Source of the DNA: Allorhizobium borbori
GTDB taxonomy: Bacteria > Pseudomonadota > Alphaproteobacteria > Rhizobiales > Rhizobiaceae
NCBI RefSeq assembly: GCF_014196535.1
Contig: NZ_JACIDU010000001.1
Span: 186,001 to 250,000 of the forward strand
Length of the DNA: 64,000 bases
Reading direction: 5' to 3'
In this document: piece by piece, positions 26,901 through 36,039 of the stretch
Layout: every line of letters starts with the position of its first letter
Position numbering within the stretch: the first letter of the stretch is position 1
Made by a program: the position numbers and the translations under genes
The notes under the pieces: model-generated
Told to the model about the DNA's origin: nothing
Databases searched by the model: none
The model's input: only the letters and a program-made list of their open reading frames with translations

Positions 26901-27408
26901 CGTGGAAGGCAGCTTCACCAGCCGTACGGCCGGTGTCGATCTGGAAGCCGGGCAGCGTATTGATTTCGATGACTTCGCGCTGACGCCCTTTGCCGGCGTT
27001 TCACTCATCCATAGTCGCGCGCCCGGATATGCGGAAACGGTCATTGCCGGTAGCGGCAATCCAGCGCTTGCCTATCGCGGGCTCGACCAATGGGCCGGTA
27101 CGATTCGCGTCGGTCTCGACACAGCCTATGCGACCGCCATCGATGACCATGTGCTTTCACTCTACACGCGGCTCGCCTATCTGCACCACTTCGCAAGCGA
27201 TGGCGGAACGGGTGCATCCTTTGTTGCTCTACCGGGCAGTTACTTCGATCTGCAGAGCGCGACGCGCGAAGGCGGTGCCGTTACCGCATCAGTCGGTGCG
27301 AGGTATACGTTGGGGCCGAGAACCGATCTGACGCTCGATCTCGGCGGCGCGTGGAACCAGAAATCAACACAGTTCACCGGAAAACTAGGCTTCAACCTTA
27401 AATGGTAG
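23932..27408 (+). CDS. Autotransporter (type Va) with beta-helical passenger
   Basis: The 1158-residue protein has a signal peptide cut near residue 33 (LLLPALASA), a passenger of about 850 residues built from imperfect repeats of G-N-L-x-V and A-x-x-G rungs typical of a beta-helix, then a passenger-associated repeat region (GTLTKTGDGTLTLSGQSTYGGATTVANG). The last 280 residues form the translocator barrel, ending GKLGFNLKW with the terminal aromatic needed for BAM assembly. No protease or lipase motif was seen in the passenger, so adhesion or aggregation is more likely than enzymatic action. The ATG at 23932 is the first of two adjacent ATGs. A diguanylate cyclase gene follows at 27548. Confidence 0.92.
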   Translation: MMMPRLSRDPGAMRRLLACTTALSLLLPALASAADLRYADTGNWWFDPNNWIGTAVPGATDTATIDGALEALIVNDQAKTGTLYVGRNADGALLVRDPLATQTATIGAQVGIAGTVTVSGTIGAWKSEGDVIVADRGTGTLNVMQGASAAFDTMRLGNATGGSGTLLVNGNGSGLTIDTALDAGYAGTGSVTVSSGARLTAGNARFGTLSGADGSLTVDREGSTFDSTSLILGDAGSGRLDVLAGGSATVAGNTVLGAQAGSDGSTIIRGDGSRLAVGGTLTVGESGTGAVTVSEGADAASLDAVIGVAAGSSATVQLSGLGTHLAVTRHLDIGTGSLIVDTAAALSTGSATIGTLAGETATATLSGSGTTWDTTGTLAVGDTGDGRLNVLTGADVSAQNLVAGDTASGTGEIRADGNGSSLSVAQTFDIGRLGQATLDVVAGAKASAGFVRAGTEQSGSGAVHVDGDGSRLDVSGDFDIGRFGNGTLTVSGGAAVAARSITIAREAGSTGTLNIGAEETALAAGAGTVETASIHFGEGNGTLVLNHGETDYELSAVLSGTGTVKVLRGTTILTGDNSHDGETHIDSGATLAIGNGGTTGTLGSGDVLNDGALVFNRSGEIAFSGDISGTGTLTKTGDGTLTLSGQSTYGGATTVANGRLDVDGSLNSSVSVAGGATLGGDGTVGTTTIAGSGTLLAEGLHVAGDLSLASGATLAARIRRDGLDSVTIDGIATLGDANLTLSFDKAAVLANHYTILEAGSLAGDFATVSLTGLSSRFSAAGANDATTAGLDLRYDGSSASLSGRAANGVHTALGNAFNTGTTLSGSLSTALMSDGADFQNAMTALTGETGTSARILGLLTLEDFLRSASDAGSAFADGEKGADLWARMTGQGFTFNADRSAGIGAATASLAGIEGGARLAIDPVWSAGLALSFGQGRYNSDDTSASATGRYVQAALHVAGHFGNGAYVSAALGTGLVTTDTRRNPGGGDRVEGSFTSRTAGVDLEAGQRIDFDDFALTPFAGVSLIHSRAPGYAETVIAGSGNPALAYRGLDQWAGTIRVGLDTAYATAIDDHVLSLYTRLAYLHHFASDGGTGASFVALPGSYFDLQSATREGGAVTASVGARYTLGPRTDLTLDLGGAWNQKSTQFTGKLGFNLKW

Positions 27409-27547
27409 CACGATTAGGCGCTCTCTGCGCACCAAAACTGCCTGAAAAACGTTCGCCGCCTTCTTTTTGGCCTGAAACCGGCATTGCTTTTGACACCGAT
27501 TCATCGTTCCATGCCGGCGATTTCTGGCGAGGGGGAGAGGGGTGGGA

Positions 27548-28528
27548 ATGGCTGGCGCAGCGGTCCGCGCAATCGATGATTTGCACAACCTTGACGGCAA
27601 CGTTTATGCCCGTATCGTGACCGACATGGCAGATGCCGTGATCGGCATCGACAGGCATCATGTCATTCGCCTGTGCAATCCTGCTGCCGAAACGCTGTTC
27701 GGCTGGAAGCACGAGGAGATCATCGGCAAACCGGTGAACCTGCTCATTCCCGAGCGGTTCCATCAGTCCCATCGCGGAAATGTCGAAAGCTTTCGGGGCG
27801 AAACGGCCCACGCGCGCTACATGGGCAATCGCAAGGGTTTCATCCTCGGCCAGACCCGCACCGGGCAGGAAATCTCCCTTGGCGCGACGATCCTCAACGT
27901 GGCCGATGAGGGAGAACCGCTGATGGTCGCCATTATTCGCGACCTGACGGAACGGTTGGAACATCAGGGTGAATTGCAGCGTCTGGCCAACACAGATCCC
28001 CTGTCCGGCGCACTGAACCGCCGCGCCTTCCGTGATGTCGCCGAGACGGAAATCCACAATTCGCGGCTACGCAACCACCCCACGGCGCTCATCCTGTTCG
28101 ATATCGACCATTTCAAGGGCGTCAACGACCAGTACGGCCACCACACAGGCGACCGGGTGATCTGCGAATTCACCGACCTTCTTCGCACGTCGCTGCGTGC
28201 CCATGATGTGCTTGGCCGCTGGGGTGGCGAGGAGTTCATCGTGCTTTTACCCTCAGCCTCGCTCGATCAGGCGACGTCGGTCAGCGAACGCATTCGCCGC
28301 GCTGTGGAAAATGCAGCCTTCGGCCTTGAAAGCGATATCGAGTTGAGGCTCACGATCAGTGCCGGCGTGACCCATGCCCATGAAAGCGAAACGCTGGACG
28401 GCTTCATTCGTCGGGCCGACCTCGCACTCTATGCCGCCAAGGAGAGCGGGCGGAACCGAGTCTTCTTTCTCGGTGTGGGACATGACGAGGCAAAACCATT
28501 CGCGCATACCGAGGAACGGAATCCATGA
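27548..28528 (+). CDS. PAS-GGDEF diguanylate cyclase
   Basis: The 326-residue cytoplasmic protein has an N-terminal PAS domain (about 18-135; DAVIGIDRHHVIRLCNPAAETLFGW) and a GGDEF domain with intact GGEEF at 226-230 and an RAHD inhibitory site at 217-220. It should make c-di-GMP from two GTP, with product inhibition. No membrane segment is present; the PAS ligand is unknown. The ATG at 27548 follows GAGAGGGG at the right distance; a GTG at 27542 is possible. It follows the autotransporter gene by 139 bases. Confidence 0.93.
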   Translation: MAGAAVRAIDDLHNLDGNVYARIVTDMADAVIGIDRHHVIRLCNPAAETLFGWKHEEIIGKPVNLLIPERFHQSHRGNVESFRGETAHARYMGNRKGFILGQTRTGQEISLGATILNVADEGEPLMVAIIRDLTERLEHQGELQRLANTDPLSGALNRRAFRDVAETEIHNSRLRNHPTALILFDIDHFKGVNDQYGHHTGDRVICEFTDLLRTSLRAHDVLGRWGGEEFIVLLPSASLDQATSVSERIRRAVENAAFGLESDIELRLTISAGVTHAHESETLDGFIRRADLALYAAKESGRNRVFFLGVGHDEAKPFAHTEERNP

Positions 28529-28875
28529 CTGTCACCATCTACGGCATCCGCAACTGCGATACGATGAAGAAGGCGCGCACCTGGCTGGAAAGCCATGGGA
28601 TTGCGCATCGCTTCCACGACTACAAGGTCGAGGGCATCAGCACCGCCGCGCTGGAAGACTGGAGCGACAAGGCCGGGTGGGAAACCCTCCTCAACCGCGC
28701 GGGCACCACCTTCCGCAAGCTCTCCGATGCAGACAAAGCTGACATCGACCGTGCAAAGGCGATCCGCCTCATGCTGGCGCAGCCATCGCTCATCAAGCGC
28801 CCGGTGCTGGAAAAGGGCGGCGTGATTCTCGTCGGCTTCCGTCCGGATATCTACGAGGCGACTTTCGCACAGTGA
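28525..28875 (+). CDS. ArsC/Spx-family (YffB-like) protein
   Basis: The 116-residue protein has a thioredoxin-like ArsC fold: MTVTIYGIRNCDTMKKARTWLE with the single active-site Cys at position 11, GTTFRKLSDADK, and PSLIKRPVLE. This is the YffB branch, related to arsenate reductase and Spx but without proven arsenate activity. It overlaps the diguanylate cyclase stop by 4 bases (ATGA), so they are translationally coupled although no shared function is known. Confidence 0.9.
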   Translation: MTVTIYGIRNCDTMKKARTWLESHGIAHRFHDYKVEGISTAALEDWSDKAGWETLLNRAGTTFRKLSDADKADIDRAKAIRLMLAQPSLIKRPVLEKGGVILVGFRPDIYEATFAQ

Positions 28876-29022
28876 TCCGATGTTTTTTGACAGTTTCGCA
28901 ACGACCCGCGAAAAATCAATAAAAATGTTTTATATCAATAACTTGAGAATTAATTCCATAGCCGGAAACGCAAATTTTCAGCATTTTTTCGGGGTCTCGA
29001 CCGGAAAACTTCAAATACCCCG

Positions 29023-29051
29023 TTGACAGAAAAGGCCCCGCCTTTTACATC
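29023..29051 (+). promoter_or_regulatory. Promoter of tRNA-Leu
   Basis: TTGACA and TACATC are spaced by 17 bases. The predicted transcription start falls only a few bases before the tRNA 5' end at 29062. Confidence 0.65.
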
Positions 29052-29061
29052 GCTCCTCGTC

Positions 29062-29148
29062 GCCCAGATGGCGGAATTGGTAGACGCGCCAGCTTCAGGT
29101 GCTGGTACTCGAAAGGGTGTGGAGGTTCGAGTCCTCTTCTGGGCACCA
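29062..29148 (+). tRNA. tRNA-Leu(CAG)
   Basis: An 87-base gene with CCA encoded. Acceptor arms GCCCAGA and TCTGGGC pair perfectly. The anticodon stem CCAGC/GCTGG encloses TTCAGGT, giving CAG. A long variable arm and the T-loop GGTTCGAGTCC complete a class II leucine tRNA. A terminator follows at 29186. Confidence 0.97.
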
Positions 29149-29185
29149 AATTCCCTTAGGATCACGCAAGTGGTTCTAAACAAAC

Positions 29186-29213
29186 AAAAAAGCCCGGTTC
29201 GCCGGGCTTTTTT
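29186..29213 (+). terminator. Intrinsic terminator after tRNA-Leu
   Basis: AAAAAAGCCCGG and CCGGGCTTTTTT surround a TTCG tetraloop, a textbook structure 37 bases after the tRNA. Confidence 0.95.
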
Positions 29214-29323
29214 GCTTTTGGGGGTCCAGTCTACTCCGGGCGCTTTCACCGGCTGGCGATATAATCGTTACGCCACATTGCGTGCCCCCGATCCGGCAGA
29301 GGAAGCCTGCCAGACCGACCCTC

Positions 29324-30418
29324 TCAGAAACGCGACTGGGCGCTCATGATCTCGTGAGCAATGCGCTCCAGCGGAACGACCTTGTCGACGCCGCCACGGG
29401 CGATCGCTTCCTTCGGCATGCCGAAGACGACGGAGGTCGCCTCGTCCTGCGCAACGGTCATGAATGCGCCGGCCTGCTTCATTTCCTCCATGCCGCGGGC
29501 ACCGTCGTCACCCATGCCGGTCATGATGACGCCCATGGCGTTCGCACCGGCCGCGCGGGCAGCAGAGCGAAAGAGAACGTCGACCGATGGCCGGTGACGA
29601 GACACCAGCGGCCCCGTGCGCACCGAGACATGATAGCGGGCGCCGCGTCGCTCCAGCAGGGTGTGACGGTCGCCGGGCGCAATCAGCACATGCCCGCGCA
29701 GCACGGGGTCTCCGTCTGCGGCTTCCTTCACCTCGACCTCGCACAGGCCGTTCAGCCGGTTGGCAAAGGCGGCGGTGAACTTTTCCGGCATGTGCTGGAC
29801 TATGACCATGCCCGGCGCATTGGCCGGCAGGGCTTCCAGCATTTCGCGCAGCGCTTCGGTCCCTCCGGTGGAGGCGCCGACGCAGACCACCATTTCCGTC
29901 GTCTTGGCCATGGCGCGACCGGCAGTGGGTGGCGGCAGTACGGCATCCGCCGTCAGCTTCTGCTGCGGCCCGGAAGCAGACGCCGAAACACGGTTGCGCC
30001 GCAGGTTGCCAAGCCGCGCCTTGGCGGCGCCCTTGACGGCATTGCGGATACGCTCGCCGGACTCGGCGAGATAATCGGCGGCGCCAATCTTCGGCTTCAG
30101 GATCACATCCACCGCACCGGCCTCCAGCGCCTGCATCAGCGTCTGCGACCCTTCCTCGGTCAGCGACGAGCACATGACGACGGGAATGGGATGCTGCGAC
30201 ATGATCTTGCGCAGGAAGGTGATGCCGTCCATCTGCGGCATTTCCACATCGAGCGTGATGACATCCGGCACCTCGTCGCGCAGCTTGCGGGCTGCCATGA
30301 ACGGATCGGTCGCGACACCGATGATCTCGATTTCCGGGTCCTCCTTGAGAACCTGGGTCAGCGCCTGACGGACACTGGCGGAATCATCGACAATAAGGAC
30401 GCGGATCTTTTTTTCCAT
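29324..30418 (-). CDS. cheB: Chemotaxis protein-glutamate methylesterase CheB
   Basis: CheB removes methyl groups from MCP glutamates when phosphorylated. The 364-residue protein has an N-terminal receiver domain with the phospho-acceptor Asp57 ([13 protein letters not shown]) and a C-terminal methylesterase domain with Ser184 (GASTGGTEA), His210 (VQHMPEKFT) and Asp306 (MGDDG). A linker of about 50 residues joins them. It is the last gene of the minus-strand che cluster, 6 bases after cheR, and converges with the tRNA transcript. Confidence 0.96.
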   Translation of the reverse strand: MEKKIRVLIVDDSASVRQALTQVLKEDPEIEIIGVATDPFMAARKLRDEVPDVITLDVEMPQMDGITFLRKIMSQHPIPVVMCSSLTEEGSQTLMQALEAGAVDVILKPKIGAADYLAESGERIRNAVKGAAKARLGNLRRNRVSASASGPQQKLTADAVLPPPTAGRAMAKTTEMVVCVGASTGGTEALREMLEALPANAPGMVIVQHMPEKFTAAFANRLNGLCEVEVKEAADGDPVLRGHVLIAPGDRHTLLERRGARYHVSVRTGPLVSRHRPSVDVLFRSAARAAGANAMGVIMTGMGDDGARGMEEMKQAGAFMTVAQDEATSVVFGMPKEAIARGGVDKVVPLERIAHEIMSAQSRF

Positions 30419-30424
30419 GAAACC

Positions 30425-31297
30425 TCAGAGCTTTCGAAAGACGGTGTTTGCCACCTGGGTGATCGGCAAGTTCATGCCGGCCGCGGATTCGGAATGGCCG
30501 ATATAGAGGAAACCGCCGGGCAGCAGGCATTCGCAAAGCCTGGACAGCACCTTCTCCTGTGTCGGCTTGTCGAAATAGATCAGTACGTTGCGGCAGAAGA
30601 TTATGTGCATCTTGTCGCCGACGGGATAACGGGCATCCATCAGGTTCAGCCGGGCGAAGGAAACGCGGCTGCGCAGCTTTGGATGAATACGCACCTCATT
30701 TCGCGTCTTGTCGCGGGGTTGCATCACAAAACGGGCCCGTTGTTCGGGCGGCACCGGGACAAGCTGGTCGCTCGGATAGATGCCGGTGCGCGCCATGTCG
30801 AGAACCTCGGTGGAAAGATCCGTCGCGAGGATCTGGTAATCCATGCGCTTGCCTGTCTTGGCGAACGTCTCCATCACCATGGCGATGGTGTAGGGTTCGG
30901 CACCGGTGGAGCAGGCAGAACTCCAGATACGCAACCGGTTGACGCCAGCATTGGCATAGTGGGGCAAGGCGTGATCCAACATATGCTGGAAGTGGTTCGG
31001 CTCCCGATAGAAGTCGGTCTTGTTGGTCGTGACCGCGTCGATCAGATAAATCGACTCGTGCTCCAGGCCGTCATGATCGAACAGGAAGGCACAGTATTCA
31101 TCGAACGAGGACAGCCCGCAGGCCTTGACCCGTCGACGCAGGCGACCTTCCAGCATGGTCATCTTGGTCGGCGGCATCTTGATGCCACTGTAATCGAAGA
31201 TGTAGCGGGCCAGACGGTCGAAGTCCCGGCGGCTGAGGTGGTCGCTGGTATAGACAACCGGCGGCGGATTCGCCTTGGCGAAAGCGGTATTGCTCAT
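30425..31297 (-). CDS. cheR: Chemotaxis protein methyltransferase CheR
   Basis: CheR methylates MCP glutamates using SAM. The 290-residue protein has the helical N-terminal domain (SRRDFDRLARYIFDYSGIKMPPTKMTMLEGRLRRR, as in other CheR) and a SAM domain (RIWSSACSTGAEPYTIAM, and IIFCRNVLIYFD). The ATG at 31297 follows GAGAGG; an ATG at 31312 is possible but less likely. There is an 11-base gap from cheW. Confidence 0.96.
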   Translation of the reverse strand: MSNTAFAKANPPPVVYTSDHLSRRDFDRLARYIFDYSGIKMPPTKMTMLEGRLRRRVKACGLSSFDEYCAFLFDHDGLEHESIYLIDAVTTNKTDFYREPNHFQHMLDHALPHYANAGVNRLRIWSSACSTGAEPYTIAMVMETFAKTGKRMDYQILATDLSTEVLDMARTGIYPSDQLVPVPPEQRARFVMQPRDKTRNEVRIHPKLRSRVSFARLNLMDARYPVGDKMHIIFCRNVLIYFDKPTQEKVLSRLCECLLPGGFLYIGHSESAAGMNLPITQVANTVFRKL

Positions 31298-31308
31298 GGC
31301 GATACCTC

Positions 31309-31797
31309 TCACGCGGCTGAACGCGGCGTGGATGCAAGGGCAGTGGCCTCCTGATGCGACAGAAGCCGGGCGAGGTCGATGATGACGACAAAGCCGGTAT
31401 CGCGGCGCACGACGCCTGCAATATAATCCGAACGCCAGCGAATACCGATATCAGGCGCAGTTTCGATCTGGTCGCGCCGGAAGGGCGTGACCTCATAGAC
31501 CCGGTCGGCAACGAGGCCAAGGCTGAGCGTCCGGTCGACGATCGGCACGTCGAGCACGAGAACACGCGTGTGCTCGGTCGGTACGGTCTTGGAAAGGCCG
31601 AGCCGCAGACGCAGATCAATGACCGGTACGCCGCTGCCGCGCACATCGCGCAGCCCCATCAGATAATCGGGGCCGTTCGGGATCTTGAAGGCTTCCTCGT
31701 GGTCCAGGATTTCCCGGACCACTTCCACCGGAACGGCAAAGACTTCCTCGCCGAGACTGAAAGTGACGAACTGGGCTTCTGACGAGATGTTCGACAT
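31309..31797 (-). CDS. cheW: CheW coupling protein (distal copy)
   Basis: CheW links MCP signalling tips to CheA. The 162-residue protein is a single CheW domain (QFVTFSLGEEVFAVPVEVVREIL, PNGPDYLMGLRDVRGSGVPVIDLRLRLGL, GFVVIIDLARLLS) with a short variable C-terminus. The ATG at 31797 is one base after the MCP stop. A second, different CheW lies at 35545, so this cluster has two coupling proteins and two receptors. Confidence 0.94.
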   Translation of the reverse strand: MSNISSEAQFVTFSLGEEVFAVPVEVVREILDHEEAFKIPNGPDYLMGLRDVRGSGVPVIDLRLRLGLSKTVPTEHTRVLVLDVPIVDRTLSLGLVADRVYEVTPFRRDQIETAPDIGIRWRSDYIAGVVRRDTGFVVIIDLARLLSHQEATALASTPRSAA

Positions 31798-31798
31798 A

Positions 31799-33601
31799 TC
31801 AGGCGCTCTCCTTGAAGTCGGCGTCGTAGGCATCCGGCCCACCCTGGGAGAGATCAAGTGCAAAGCCCTTGGCACGCTCCTGCTGGGCACGGACGGGATG
31901 GGCGGCAGGGTGCATCGGTGCCTTGGCTTTCGCGGCCGGGGCGAAGCGGTGCGCCGGCTGCGACTGGGCAACGCTCTTCGGAGCCGGCGCCGCCGTATCG
32001 ACCTTGAAGAAGGCGATAGAGGTCTGAAGTTCCTCGGACTGGGCAGCCAGTTCCTCGGAAGTCGCGGACATTTCCTCGGACGCACCCGCATTCTGCTGCG
32101 TCACCTGATCGAGTTGCTGAATCGCCTCGTTGATCTGCGAAGCGCCGATATCCTGCTCGCGGCAGGCGGCAGAGATTTCAGAGACGAGTTCCGCCGTCTT
32201 GCGGATATCCGGCACGAGACGGTTCAGCATATCGCCGGCTTCCGTCGCAACCTGAACCGTTTCGCCGGAAAGGCCGCTGATTTCGGCAGCCGCAGCCTGC
32301 GAACGCTCGGCAAGCTTGCGCACTTCCGAGGCGACAACGGCAAAGCCCTTGCCGTGTTCGCCGGCGCGGGCGGCTTCCACCGCAGCATTGAGGGCCAGAA
32401 GGTCGGTCTGGCGGGCGATTTCCTGAACGATGGAAATCTTCGCCGCAATGGTCCGCATGGCGCTGACAGCACGGCCAACGGCGTCGCCGGATGCTTCGGC
32501 ATCCTTGGCGGACTGGCGCGCGATCTTTTCCGTCTGGGCAGCGTTATCGGCATTCTGCTTGATGTTGGCGGCCATCTGCTCCATCGAGGCGGACGCTTCC
32601 TCGGCAGCGGCAGCCTGTTCGGTTGCGCCCTGGCTTACCTGCTCGGAAGCCGATGAGAGCTGCTGGCTGCCGGCCGAAACATTGTCGGAGGCCGAAAGCG
32701 CATCGGCGACGATGGAGCGCAGGCGCTCGACCATGCTTTCCAGCGCAAGGCCCAGCGTATCCTTGTCGGAAAGCGGTTTCGGCGTTGCCGTCAGGTCGCC
32801 AGCGGCAATACGCTCGGCAATGGTGGCCATGTCACGCAGGTTGGACGTCATGACATTGATACGATCGACGAGATCCTTGATTTCGTCATTCGTACGGATT
32901 TCGACTTTCTGGTTGAGGTCACCGATAGAAACCGCATCCGCAACCGTCATGATCTTGCGCAGACCACTGCTGATGCCGAGCGCAATCCAGGTCGCGGTTA
33001 CCGTCGCGACGAGAACTGCAATGGCCGACAGAGTAATGAGAAGCGTGCGCGTCTGCAGGTAGGTGCTGTCGGCTTCGCTCTGCGCGGCCTCCAGACGATC
33101 CTGGTTCATCTTCACGCCTTCCAGCAGCTTGTCCGTCAGCGCGGTCGCAGCAACACGCCCCTCACCGGAAGAATATTCCGCAGCCTGTGTGACGCTACCT
33201 CCTGTCACAAGCTGACGAACCTTGTCGTCGCTCACCTCAAACGCCTTGCTGGCGGACTTCAGCTCGTTCCAGAATCCGCGTGTCGCTTCGCTGGCGGTCG
33301 AGGCCATGTCATTCAGGAGCGTGTCGAACTGCTTGCGAGTGTCATCGCCGGCTGCCCTGTGGCGCTGCACCTCTTCCGGCGAAGAAGCCAGGATCAGGTT
33401 CTTCTGGGAACGAACCGTCGCCAGCGACAAAGCGTTCAACTGATGCATCTTGTCGAGGCGCACAACGGTTCCATCGACGACTTCATCCATGGCATCCTTT
33501 GAAGCACCGAGGCTGACGATGCCGTAGGCGGCCGTGCCAACCAGCATGAGGATCAAGAAGCCGAAGGCCAGTGCCAGTTTCAGTTTGATCGTAAATCGCA
33601 T
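31799..33601 (-). CDS. Methyl-accepting chemotaxis protein, receptor 1
   Basis: The 600-residue receptor has an N-terminal membrane helix ([25 protein letters not shown]), a periplasmic four-helix-type domain to about residue 190, a second membrane helix, a HAMP domain, and a long cytoplasmic hairpin with the tip [33 protein letters not shown]. The C-terminus is a Pro/Ala-rich linker followed by a tail ending DADFKESA. This tail is also found on receptor 2. No NWETF-type CheR tether is present. The ligand is unknown. Confidence 0.93.
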   Translation of the reverse strand: MRFTIKLKLALAFGFLILMLVGTAAYGIVSLGASKDAMDEVVDGTVVRLDKMHQLNALSLATVRSQKNLILASSPEEVQRHRAAGDDTRKQFDTLLNDMASTASEATRGFWNELKSASKAFEVSDDKVRQLVTGGSVTQAAEYSSGEGRVAATALTDKLLEGVKMNQDRLEAAQSEADSTYLQTRTLLITLSAIAVLVATVTATWIALGISSGLRKIMTVADAVSIGDLNQKVEIRTNDEIKDLVDRINVMTSNLRDMATIAERIAAGDLTATPKPLSDKDTLGLALESMVERLRSIVADALSASDNVSAGSQQLSSASEQVSQGATEQAAAAEEASASMEQMAANIKQNADNAAQTEKIARQSAKDAEASGDAVGRAVSAMRTIAAKISIVQEIARQTDLLALNAAVEAARAGEHGKGFAVVASEVRKLAERSQAAAAEISGLSGETVQVATEAGDMLNRLVPDIRKTAELVSEISAACREQDIGASQINEAIQQLDQVTQQNAGASEEMSATSEELAAQSEELQTSIAFFKVDTAAPAPKSVAQSQPAHRFAPAAKAKAPMHPAAHPVRAQQERAKGFALDLSQGGPDAYDADFKESA

Positions 33602-34740
33602 TTTCGTAACCCGCTTTCCTGAAGGAGCGCCAAAGCACGCTCGGTTCGTGATGTAACGTTGACGGCCGACTGTTGAGGTGGGTGAGTGAGGCATTCACGC
33701 CCACCCTCACAGATGCATTCGGCCTTCGTGACACCTGCGCCTTCATGCGCGGGTCAATATGTTTATGGTCGGTTCTCCCGTATCATGGTCACACCGGTTC
33801 CTCCGGAGAGACGCGTTCAGGCGCTCTCCTTGAAGTCGGCATCATAGGCGTCCGGGCCACCCTGGGAGAGATCGAGGGCAAAGCCCTTGACGCGCTCCTG
33901 CTGGGCACGGACGGGATTGGCAGCGCCAGAACGGACCGGAGCCTTGCCTTTGGCCGGAGCCGGACGATGGGCAACCGGAGCCGGGGCATGCCGCGCCGGA
34001 GCAGAGGCGGCGCCGCTGTCCACCTTGAAGTAAGCGATCGAGGTCTGCAGTTCCTCAGCCTGGGAGGCAAGCTCTTCCGCCGTGGCGGAGGACTCTTCCG
34101 ATGCGCCGGCGTTCTGCTGCGTCACCTGATCGAGCTGCTGGATCGCCTCGTTGATCTGGGAGGCACCGATATCCTGCTCGCGACAGGCGGCGGTGATCTC
34201 GGACACGAGTTCCGCCGTCTTGCGGATATCCGGCACGAGGCGCGCGAGCATTTCGCCGGCTTCCTGCGCGGCCTTCACCGTGCTGCCGGACATGGCGCCG
34301 ATTTCCGCGGCGGCAAGCTGCGAACGTTCGGCCAGCTTGCGCACTTCCGAGGCGACCACCGCAAAGCCCTTGCCATGTTCACCGGCGCGGGCGGCTTCCA
34401 CGGCGGCGTTGAGAGCCAGCAGATCGGTCTGACGGGCGATTTCTTGAACGATGGAGATCTTGTCGGCAATGATGCGCATCGCGTCCACCGCACTGCGCAC
34501 AGCCTCGCCGGAAGCTTCGGCATCCTTGGCGGACTGACGAGCGATCTTTTCGGTCTGCGCGGCGTTGTCGGCGTTCTGCTTGATGTTGGCCGCCATTTCC
34601 TCCATCGAGGCGGAGGCTTCTTCGGCAGCGGCAGCCTGTTCGGTCGCGCCCTGACTGACCTGTTCGGCGGCGGCGGAAAGCTGCTGCGAGGCGGAAGACA
34701 CATTGTCGGAAGCCGAAACCGCATCGCCGATGATGCCACG
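31799..34740 (-). repeat. Duplicated MCP signalling-domain DNA (two copies)
   Basis: About 0.9 kb of receptor 1 (roughly 31799-32740) and receptor 2 (roughly 33817-34740) are highly similar in DNA as well as protein, for example the long shared stretch containing GCCGTCTTGCGGATATCCGG. The two copies are direct repeats about 2 kb apart and could recombine to give a fused receptor with loss of the intervening DNA. Identity was judged by eye only. Confidence 0.7.
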
Positions 34741-35505
34741 CAGACGCTCGATCATGGTGTTGACGTAGGTCAGCAGTTCGCCGATTTCGTCACGGCTCGT
34801 GACCTGCGCGTTGCTGGTCAGGTCACCCTCAGCCACCGTGCGCACGGCCTCTACGGCACGACCGAGACCGCGGCTGATGATCAGTGAAAGCCAAATGGCT
34901 GCAACAACGGCAATGGCAAAGGCAACGCCGGCGATCACGATGAGCAAGGTCCGTGTCTGAACGTAGAAGTGCGATGCTTCAACCTGAGCGGCATCCATGT
35001 TTTCAACGGCCTGATTTTGCAACTTCACAGCCAGATCGCGCAAGGGAAGCGAAATCGGGCCCAGTTCTGCCGTGGCATAGGCGAGCGCGGCATCGCGGCC
35101 CTGCGTGTCATGAATCTCTTCGATTTTCTTGGTCACAACACCAAGGGCTTCTGCCGACTTCTGCAGCTCCATCCACATTGGGCGACCGACTTCACTGGCA
35201 TTCGGCAGGCCTGCGGCAATAGCCGCCTGAAGATTCTTGGTCCGCTGTTCGGCATTCCGGTAGTCGGCTTCAGTTTCCTGGTCGGTAGCCCGGAGCAACG
35301 CATTGCGCTGCGCACGAATCTGTTCAGCCTGCTCGACGTTTACCTGCATCGCATATTGCAACTGCTTCGCCGGGCCGTTGATGACGTTTGCAAGCGTGTC
35401 ATTCAATCCCGACAAGCTCATGATTGCATAAACGGCAACGCCGATAAGGAGCAGAACGACCGTTGCAAACGCGGCTCCAAGCCTGAATTTTATGGTCATA
35501 CGCAT
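33817..35505 (-). CDS. Methyl-accepting chemotaxis protein, receptor 2
   Basis: The 562-residue receptor has two membrane helices ([21 protein letters not shown] near the start and [21 protein letters not shown] near 200), a short periplasmic domain between them that differs from receptor 1, HAMP, and a cytoplasmic domain almost identical in protein sequence to that of receptor 1, including the DADFKESA tail. It lies 39 bases after the proximal cheW and 215 bases before receptor 1. A duplicated receptor with a replaced sensor domain is the simplest reading. Confidence 0.93.
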   Translation of the reverse strand: MRMTIKFRLGAAFATVVLLLIGVAVYAIMSLSGLNDTLANVINGPAKQLQYAMQVNVEQAEQIRAQRNALLRATDQETEADYRNAEQRTKNLQAAIAAGLPNASEVGRPMWMELQKSAEALGVVTKKIEEIHDTQGRDAALAYATAELGPISLPLRDLAVKLQNQAVENMDAAQVEASHFYVQTRTLLIVIAGVAFAIAVVAAIWLSLIISRGLGRAVEAVRTVAEGDLTSNAQVTSRDEIGELLTYVNTMIERLRGIIGDAVSASDNVSSASQQLSAAAEQVSQGATEQAAAAEEASASMEEMAANIKQNADNAAQTEKIARQSAKDAEASGEAVRSAVDAMRIIADKISIVQEIARQTDLLALNAAVEAARAGEHGKGFAVVASEVRKLAERSQLAAAEIGAMSGSTVKAAQEAGEMLARLVPDIRKTAELVSEITAACREQDIGASQINEAIQQLDQVTQQNAGASEESSATAEELASQAEELQTSIAYFKVDSGAASAPARHAPAPVAHRPAPAKGKAPVRSGAANPVRAQQERVKGFALDLSQGGPDAYDADFKESA

Positions 35506-35544
35506 TAGGGTTCTTTCTTCAAATAATGTGGCGGTTCGCGGCGT

Positions 35545-36039
35545 TTATCGGCGCTCGCGGTTTGTCGAGAAGATTGCTGTCAGGTTGGGAACGATGATGA
35601 AATCGGTTCCGCGCTTGACGAGGCACTCAATATAGTCCGGGCGCCAGCGCATACCGACGCTGGGCGGCGGCTCGCTGTTGGCCTTTGCAAGCGTGGTCAC
35701 TTCATTGACCTTGTCCGTCCGGATGCCGACCAGCGTATCTTCGCCGTCGATGTCGATGGCGATGACGATGATGCGGCTGTCGATAGTGATCCGGGTCGGT
35801 TCCATGCCGAAAGCAAGACGGATATCGGCAAGCGGGATGACCTTGCCGCGGAAGTTGATGACGGAGCCGACGAAAGGCTGGCTGCCCGGCACCGGCGTTT
35901 CCGGCACCATGTCGAGAATTTCCTGGACCATAACGGCGCCAAGTGCGAAGGTCTCGCCGGCGATGTCGAAGATCAGGACCTCGATCTCCTCACGGTTTTC
36001 CCAGAATTCCTCATTGTGCTTCAAAGCCGCGCTGTTCAT
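35545..36039 (-). CDS. cheW: CheW coupling protein (proximal copy)
   Basis: The 164-residue protein is a CheW domain with a 20-residue N-terminal extension (VLIFDIAGETFALGAVMVQEILDMVPETPVPGSQPFVGSVINFRGKVIPLADIRLAFG). It ends with TDFIIVPNLTAIFS. The ATG at 36039 overlaps the cheA stop by 4 bases, which places it firmly in the cheA operon. It differs in sequence from the distal CheW, suggesting different receptor or CheA contacts. Confidence 0.94.
   Translation of the reverse strand: MNSAALKHNEEFWENREEIEVLIFDIAGETFALGAVMVQEILDMVPETPVPGSQPFVGSVINFRGKVIPLADIRLAFGMEPTRITIDSRIIVIAIDIDGEDTLVGIRTDKVNEVTTLAKANSEPPPSVGMRWRPDYIECLVKRGTDFIIVPNLTAIFSTNRERR

Noticed and set aside
29282-31354. A 690-codon plus-strand frame opposite cheB and cheR
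   Set aside because: Shadow frame: cheB and cheR carry full catalytic motifs on the other strand.
33676-33714. Imperfect inverted repeat between the two receptor genes
   Set aside because: Arms are mismatched and there is no T-run; it may be chance in a GC-rich spacer.
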